Shown piece by piece: positions 60,863 to 64,000 of a stretch of DNA of 64,000 bases. Below the pieces are notes generated by a model, which worked only from the letters and a program-made list of their open reading frames with translations, did not search any database and was not told the DNA's origin. This stretch comes from Streptomyces sp. TS71-3. GTDB taxonomy: Bacteria > Actinomycetota > Actinomycetes > Streptomycetales > Streptomycetaceae. The stretch covers positions 1,674,001-1,738,000 of the forward strand of contig NZ_BNEL01000001.1 in NCBI RefSeq assembly GCF_018327685.1. Direction: 5' to 3'. Every line of letters starts with the position of its first letter. The first letter of the stretch is position 1. Both the position numbers and the translations under genes were made by a program.

Positions 60863-60962
60863 ACGATATCAGGAAGTACTCCCGGAGCAATTCTGCACCT
60901 GGTGTACATTCGCACTGAGGCGAACTAACGCCGGGAGCGCATGCATGCCTCACGCATGCATG
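60863..60962. promoter_or_regulatory. Divergent operator region for TetR / FAD monooxygenase
   Basis: TATCGT (minus, 60868-60863) is the TetR-gene -10. TTCGC-N6-GCGAA (60909-60924) and two CATGCATG palindromes (60940-60947 and 60955-60962, 15 bp centre to centre) are candidate operators; the latter sit just ahead of the monooxygenase ribosome site. Confidence 0.5.
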
Positions 60963-60978
60963 GGAGCGGGAGCTGACC

Positions 60979-62544
60979 ATGAGGATCGAGAACGAGAAGC
61001 AGGCCGAGGTGGTCGTGGTGGGCGCGGGGCCGACCGGGCTCACGCTCGCCCACGAACTGGCCCTGGCCGGGGTCGAGACCCTGGTCCTGGAGCGCCTCGA
61101 ACGCCCCGTCGAGCAGGTGAAGGGCGGCGGGATCCAGCCCCGCACCACCGAGCTGCTGGAGTCCCGGGGCCTGCTGGCGCCCGTGCTGAGCAGGGCAATG
61201 CCGCGGGATCCGGGAACCGGCCACTTCGCGATGCTCCCGGTGCCGCTGGACTGCACGCCCTGGCGGACCCGGCACCCGTACCCGGTGCCGATACCCCAGT
61301 GGCAGCTGGAGGCGGTGCTGGCGGAGCGGGCCGTCGCCCGCGGGGCGCGCATCCTGCGGGGCACGGAGGTCACCGCGGTCACCACGGTCGACGGGGACGG
61401 GATCGACGGCGCGCCCGGTGCGGACGGCGCCGGCGGCACGGACGGCTCCGGCGAGGGCGGCGTGACGGTCACCGCGGGCGGTCTGCGGGTACGCGCGCGT
61501 TACCTGGTGGCCTGCGACGGCGGCCGGAGCACGGTGCGCAAGCTGCTCGGCCTGCCGTTCCCCGGCCGGGACGGCACCTATGTCGCGGTGCTGGCCGACG
61601 TCCGGTTGTCCGCGGTCTCGTCGCTGGTGCCGCGGCGCAGCGGGCACATCAGTTCCCTCACGCGCGAGGCGGGCGGGCACTGGGCGATGCTGGTGCCGGT
61701 GGGAGACGACCGGTACCGGTTCACCTTCGGGCGTACGGAGGGGGCGAGCGCCGCCCGGGACGTCCCGGTCACGCGGGACGAGATCGCCTCGGCGCTGCGG
61801 GCGGTCTACGGCGACGAGACCGTGCTCGGCGGCGTGGTCAACGCGGGACGGTTCACCGATGCCACCCGCCAGCTCGTCCGCTACCGCGAGGGGCGCGTGC
61901 TGTTCGCCGGGGACGCCGCGCACATCCACCCGCCGCTCGGCGGCCAGGGCCTCAACCTCGGCGTGCAGGACGCGTTCAACCTCGGCTGGAAGCTGGCGGC
62001 CGCCGTGCGGGGCCGGGCTCCGGACGGCCTGCTGGACAGCTACCACGCCGAGCGCCACCCGGCCGCGGCCAGGGTCCTGCACCACACCTCGGCGCAGCGC
62101 GTCCTCGCCGGCCCGGCCGCGTCCGAGGACGTCACGGCGCTCCGGGACATCGTCACCGACCTGCTGCGGCTGCCGGACGCCAACCGCCACATCGCGGGCC
62201 TGATGTCCGGCCTGTCACTCCGCTACGACCTGGCCGGCGAGCACCCGCTCACCGGCCACCGGCTGCCCGACCTCGACCTCGACACGGCGGCCGGGCCCAC
62301 CCGGCTGTCGGCGCTCCTCCACGCCGGGCACGCGGTCCTGCTCGACCTCGCCGGCGTCGTCCCGGCGGGCCTCAGCCTCCCCGCCGGGGTCGACCTGGTC
62401 CGCGCCGGCAGCCCGGACGATCCGGGTGCCGCGGCGGTGCTGCTCAGGCCCGACGGGTACGTCTGCTGGGCATCGGACGACGCAGCCGCCTGCACCCGCA
62501 CCCTGCTCCCGGCACTGCACGAGCACGTGACGGCCGCGGCATGA
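60979..62544 (+). CDS. FAD-dependent aromatic monooxygenase (PheA/TfdB-like)
   Basis: 521 aa. FAD motifs: GAGPTGLTLAHELALAG near the N-terminus, ACDGGRSTVRKLLG (DG motif, ~172) and FAGDAAHIHPPLGGQGLNLG (GD motif, ~312), then a thioredoxin-like C-terminal domain. This is the group that hydroxylates phenols and polyketides and inactivates some antibiotics. A ~25-residue Gly/Asp insert occurs at ~145-165. Substrate unknown; no biosynthetic genes flank it, so detoxification is as likely as biosynthesis. Confidence 0.88.
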   Translation: MRIENEKQAEVVVVGAGPTGLTLAHELALAGVETLVLERLERPVEQVKGGGIQPRTTELLESRGLLAPVLSRAMPRDPGTGHFAMLPVPLDCTPWRTRHPYPVPIPQWQLEAVLAERAVARGARILRGTEVTAVTTVDGDGIDGAPGADGAGGTDGSGEGGVTVTAGGLRVRARYLVACDGGRSTVRKLLGLPFPGRDGTYVAVLADVRLSAVSSLVPRRSGHISSLTREAGGHWAMLVPVGDDRYRFTFGRTEGASAARDVPVTRDEIASALRAVYGDETVLGGVVNAGRFTDATRQLVRYREGRVLFAGDAAHIHPPLGGQGLNLGVQDAFNLGWKLAAAVRGRAPDGLLDSYHAERHPAAARVLHHTSAQRVLAGPAASEDVTALRDIVTDLLRLPDANRHIAGLMSGLSLRYDLAGEHPLTGHRLPDLDLDTAAGPTRLSALLHAGHAVLLDLAGVVPAGLSLPAGVDLVRAGSPDDPGAAAVLLRPDGYVCWASDDAAACTRTLLPALHEHVTAAA

Positions 62545-62609
62545 GCCCCGGCGGGGACGCCGCCGGGGGGAGGGCCACCGCGGAGAGGGCCACCGGGGAG
62601 AGGGGGACG

Positions 62610-63395
62610 TCAGATCCCCTGCCACTCCGGCTTCGCGGCGAAGGTCTGGCGGAAGTAGTCCGCGAGCCGCAGCTTGGCCGCGGCGGCCTCGTCCACCACC
62701 ACCGTGGCGTGCGGATGGAGCTGGAGTGCCGAGGCCGGGCAGATCGCGGCCACCGGCCCCTCCACGCTCGCCGCCACGGCCGAGGCCTTCCCGGCGCCGG
62801 TGGCCAGCAGCACCACGTGCCGGGCCTGGAGGATCGTGCCGATGCCCTGGGTGATCACGTGGCGCGGAACCTGGTCGATCTCGCCGTCGAAGAAGCGTGC
62901 GTTGTCGATCCGGGTCTGCTCGGTCAGCGTCTTGATGCGGGTGCGGGAGGCGAGCGACGAGCACGGCTCGTTGAAGCCGATGTGGCCGTCCGTGCCGATG
63001 CCGAGGAGCTGGAGGTCGACCCCGCCGGCCTTCTCCAGCGCCTCCTCGTACGCCAGGCAGGCCGCGGGGATGTCGGCGGCCCCTCCGTCGGGGCCCATGA
63101 ACGCCTCGGGTCCGAGCCCCAGCGGTTCCAGCACCTGGCGGCCGAGCACCGACCGGTAGGACTCGGGATGGTCCGCGGGCAGCCCGACGTACTCGTCGAG
63201 CTGGGCTATCCGCGCCCGGGAGACGTCCACGGCACCGGAACCGGCCTTGGCGGCCAGCGCCTCGTAGACGGGCAGCGGGGTCGAACCGGTGGCGACGCCG
63301 AGCACGGCGTCGGACTTGCGTCGCAGCAACTGTGCCATGGCCTCGGCGATGAGCTCGCCGCCCGCCTCGGCGTCCGGGACGATGACAACTTCCAC
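62610..63395 (-). CDS. nagB: Glucosamine-6-phosphate deaminase NagB
   Basis: 261 aa, standard NagB length. LGVATGSTPLPVYEAL (phosphate loop), QLDEYVGL (catalytic Asp), GIGTDGHIGFNEP and the C-terminal ICPASALQLHPHATVVVDEAAA region match. It converts GlcN-6-P to fructose-6-P and ammonia. GTG start, CAGGA 7 nt upstream. A DasR box 60 bp upstream places it in the DasR regulon. Convergent with the monooxygenase; the 65-bp gap has a GGAGAGGGCCACC duplication. Confidence 0.94.
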   Translation of the reverse strand: MEVVIVPDAEAGGELIAEAMAQLLRRKSDAVLGVATGSTPLPVYEALAAKAGSGAVDVSRARIAQLDEYVGLPADHPESYRSVLGRQVLEPLGLGPEAFMGPDGGAADIPAACLAYEEALEKAGGVDLQLLGIGTDGHIGFNEPCSSLASRTRIKTLTEQTRIDNARFFDGEIDQVPRHVITQGIGTILQARHVVLLATGAGKASAVAASVEGPVAAICPASALQLHPHATVVVDEAAAAKLRLADYFRQTFAAKPEWQGI

Positions 63396-63453
63396 GCTGG
63401 TCCTGCCGATCTGAAGAGGTCTCGACTCAGGGCGAACACGTACGGATACGCAT

Positions 63454-63469
63454 AGTGGACTAGACCAAT
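63454..63469 (-). promoter_or_regulatory. DasR box upstream of nagB
   Basis: AGTGGACTAGACCAAT on the plus strand, i.e. ATTGGTCTAGTCCACT towards nagB; a strong dre match. Confidence 0.78.
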
Positions 63470-63599
63470 CTAGCAGAGCGTACCTGCCCCGCGCCGCCCT
63501 GTCCCAGGGAGTGGAATGACACCCCCGGAGTGAAACGGAAGCCGGGGAGCGAAACGGGAGCCGGAGAACGAGGCGGCGCCCCGGCGTCGGGGAGGCGGC

Positions 63600-63720
63600 C
63601 GGGAGGTGAAGAGACGGGGGGCGGCTCCGGTGGCGCGGGAGTGACGGGGGCGCGGGGAGAGGCGGGGAAGGGGGGAGAGACGGGAGGGTGGAGAGAGGGG
63701 AGGGTGGAGAGACGGGACGG
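63600..63720 (+). repeat. Purine-rich tract with iterated GGGAGGGTGGAGAGA
   Basis: A nearly all-purine stretch; GGGAGGGTGGAGAGA occurs at 63682-63696 and 63698-63712. Closely spaced G3 runs could form G-quadruplexes. It lies in the divergent gap between nagB and the next gene, which otherwise holds only GCACGGCCC-type short repeats near 63830-63880. Confidence 0.7.
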
Positions 63721-63900
63721 GTATGCGGGGGTAGGGGGATACGCGCCGCAGGATGGGTACGCGGCGCAGGGCGCACCGGGCACAGGGGCACACGGGGTAC
63801 AGGGCCACATGCCCCGCAGGCCCGCACGGCCTGCACGACGCGCGACCCGCACGGCCCGTACGGCCCGCACGGCGATGCGGGCACACCGGGAGGCATACGG

Positions 63901-64000
63901 ATGAGCTCCAGCACATCGGCCGGGTACCGGGAACTGCCGGGCCGCATCATGGCCCGTGAGATGGGCGAGCAGCCCGCGGTCCTGCGCAGGATGCTGGACA
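63901..64000 (+). CDS. SIS-domain sugar isomerase-like protein, N-terminus (partial)
   Basis: The first 33 codons only. ATG 63901 has GGGAGG 7 nt upstream. The readable part includes REMGEQPAVLRRMLD, which resembles the lead-in (EI.EQP..L...L) of stand-alone SIS/GlmS-type isomerase domains. Placement beside nagB and das genes supports an aminosugar role. Identification is tentative because the SIS domain itself lies outside the window. Confidence 0.55.
   Translation, partial: MSSSTSAGYRELPGRIMAREMGEQPAVLRRMLD

Noticed and set aside
60901..60911. GGTGTACATT as a DasR box by the FAD monooxygenase
   Set aside because: Only one half resembles dre; the TetR operators explain the region better.

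Overview
The window is a piece of a Streptomyces chromosome. It has very high G+C with strong third-position bias, a SigR/RsrA pair, a dasABC chitobiose transporter next to DasR, an epi-isozizaene synthase/CYP170 pair, a WblC (WhiB7) locus and many leaderless genes. From memory, gene order largely follows the S. coelicolor SCO5183-SCO5237 region. The left third also follows the mycobacterial block AdnA-AdnB / NudC / UvrD2 / mycoredoxin / WhiB7 / ABC1 kinase / DUF2342 protease / PDZ-Lon protease / UPF0182. No alignment was run; identities rest on motifs and family knowledge.

Layout. 1-10 kb: DNA repair and redox block, comprising the end of an AdnA-like nuclease, an AdnB-like motor-nuclease, a small leaderless ORF coupled to nudC, mycoredoxin under a perfect sigma-R promoter, a LAXTG-type surface protein and uvrD2. 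10-13 kb: wblC with a leader ORF and an intrinsic attenuator, a small basic protein, then an IS110-family element with a candidate bridge-RNA region. 13-31 kb: ABC1 kinase, ThiF-like protein, YgjP-like metallopeptidase, a TerD-AIM24 fusion plus two AIM24 paralogues, Nudix hydrolase and DUF2342 protease, SDR, moaE, a small membrane protein, PDZ/Lon-type protease, PPA1309 and UPF0182 proteins. 30-34 kb: two identical initiator tRNA genes flanking a Sel1-repeat gene, with a 13-bp minisatellite behind the first. 34-45 kb: Fur-type regulator and catalase, CBS protein, histidinol-phosphatase, TetR and SMR exporter, rsgA-aroA, SRAP protein, M50-like protease, hydrolase, sigR-rsrA. 46-51 kb: TPR protein, peptide deformylase, epi-isozizaene synthase and its P450. 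51-64 kb: Na+/solute symporter with DUF3311 partner, dasR, dasABC-dasD, TetR and FAD monooxygenase, nagB, and the start of a SIS-domain gene.

Working together. SigR/RsrA, mycoredoxin and the Fur/catalase pair form a thiol and peroxide stress set; both sigR and mrx1 carry GGGAAT-N18-GTT promoters. DasR, DasABC, the GH3 enzyme and NagB form an aminosugar uptake and catabolism module tied together by DasR-box sequences at dasR, dasA and nagB. EizA and the P450 overlap by 4 bp and should make an albaflavenone-type sesquiterpenoid; the synthase gene carries a rare TTA codon.

Non-coding structure is rich: several copies of a dispersed intergenic repeat family, hexamer and 13-mer arrays, attenuator-like leaders, and a recurring TANNNT-N6-start pattern marking leaderless transcripts.
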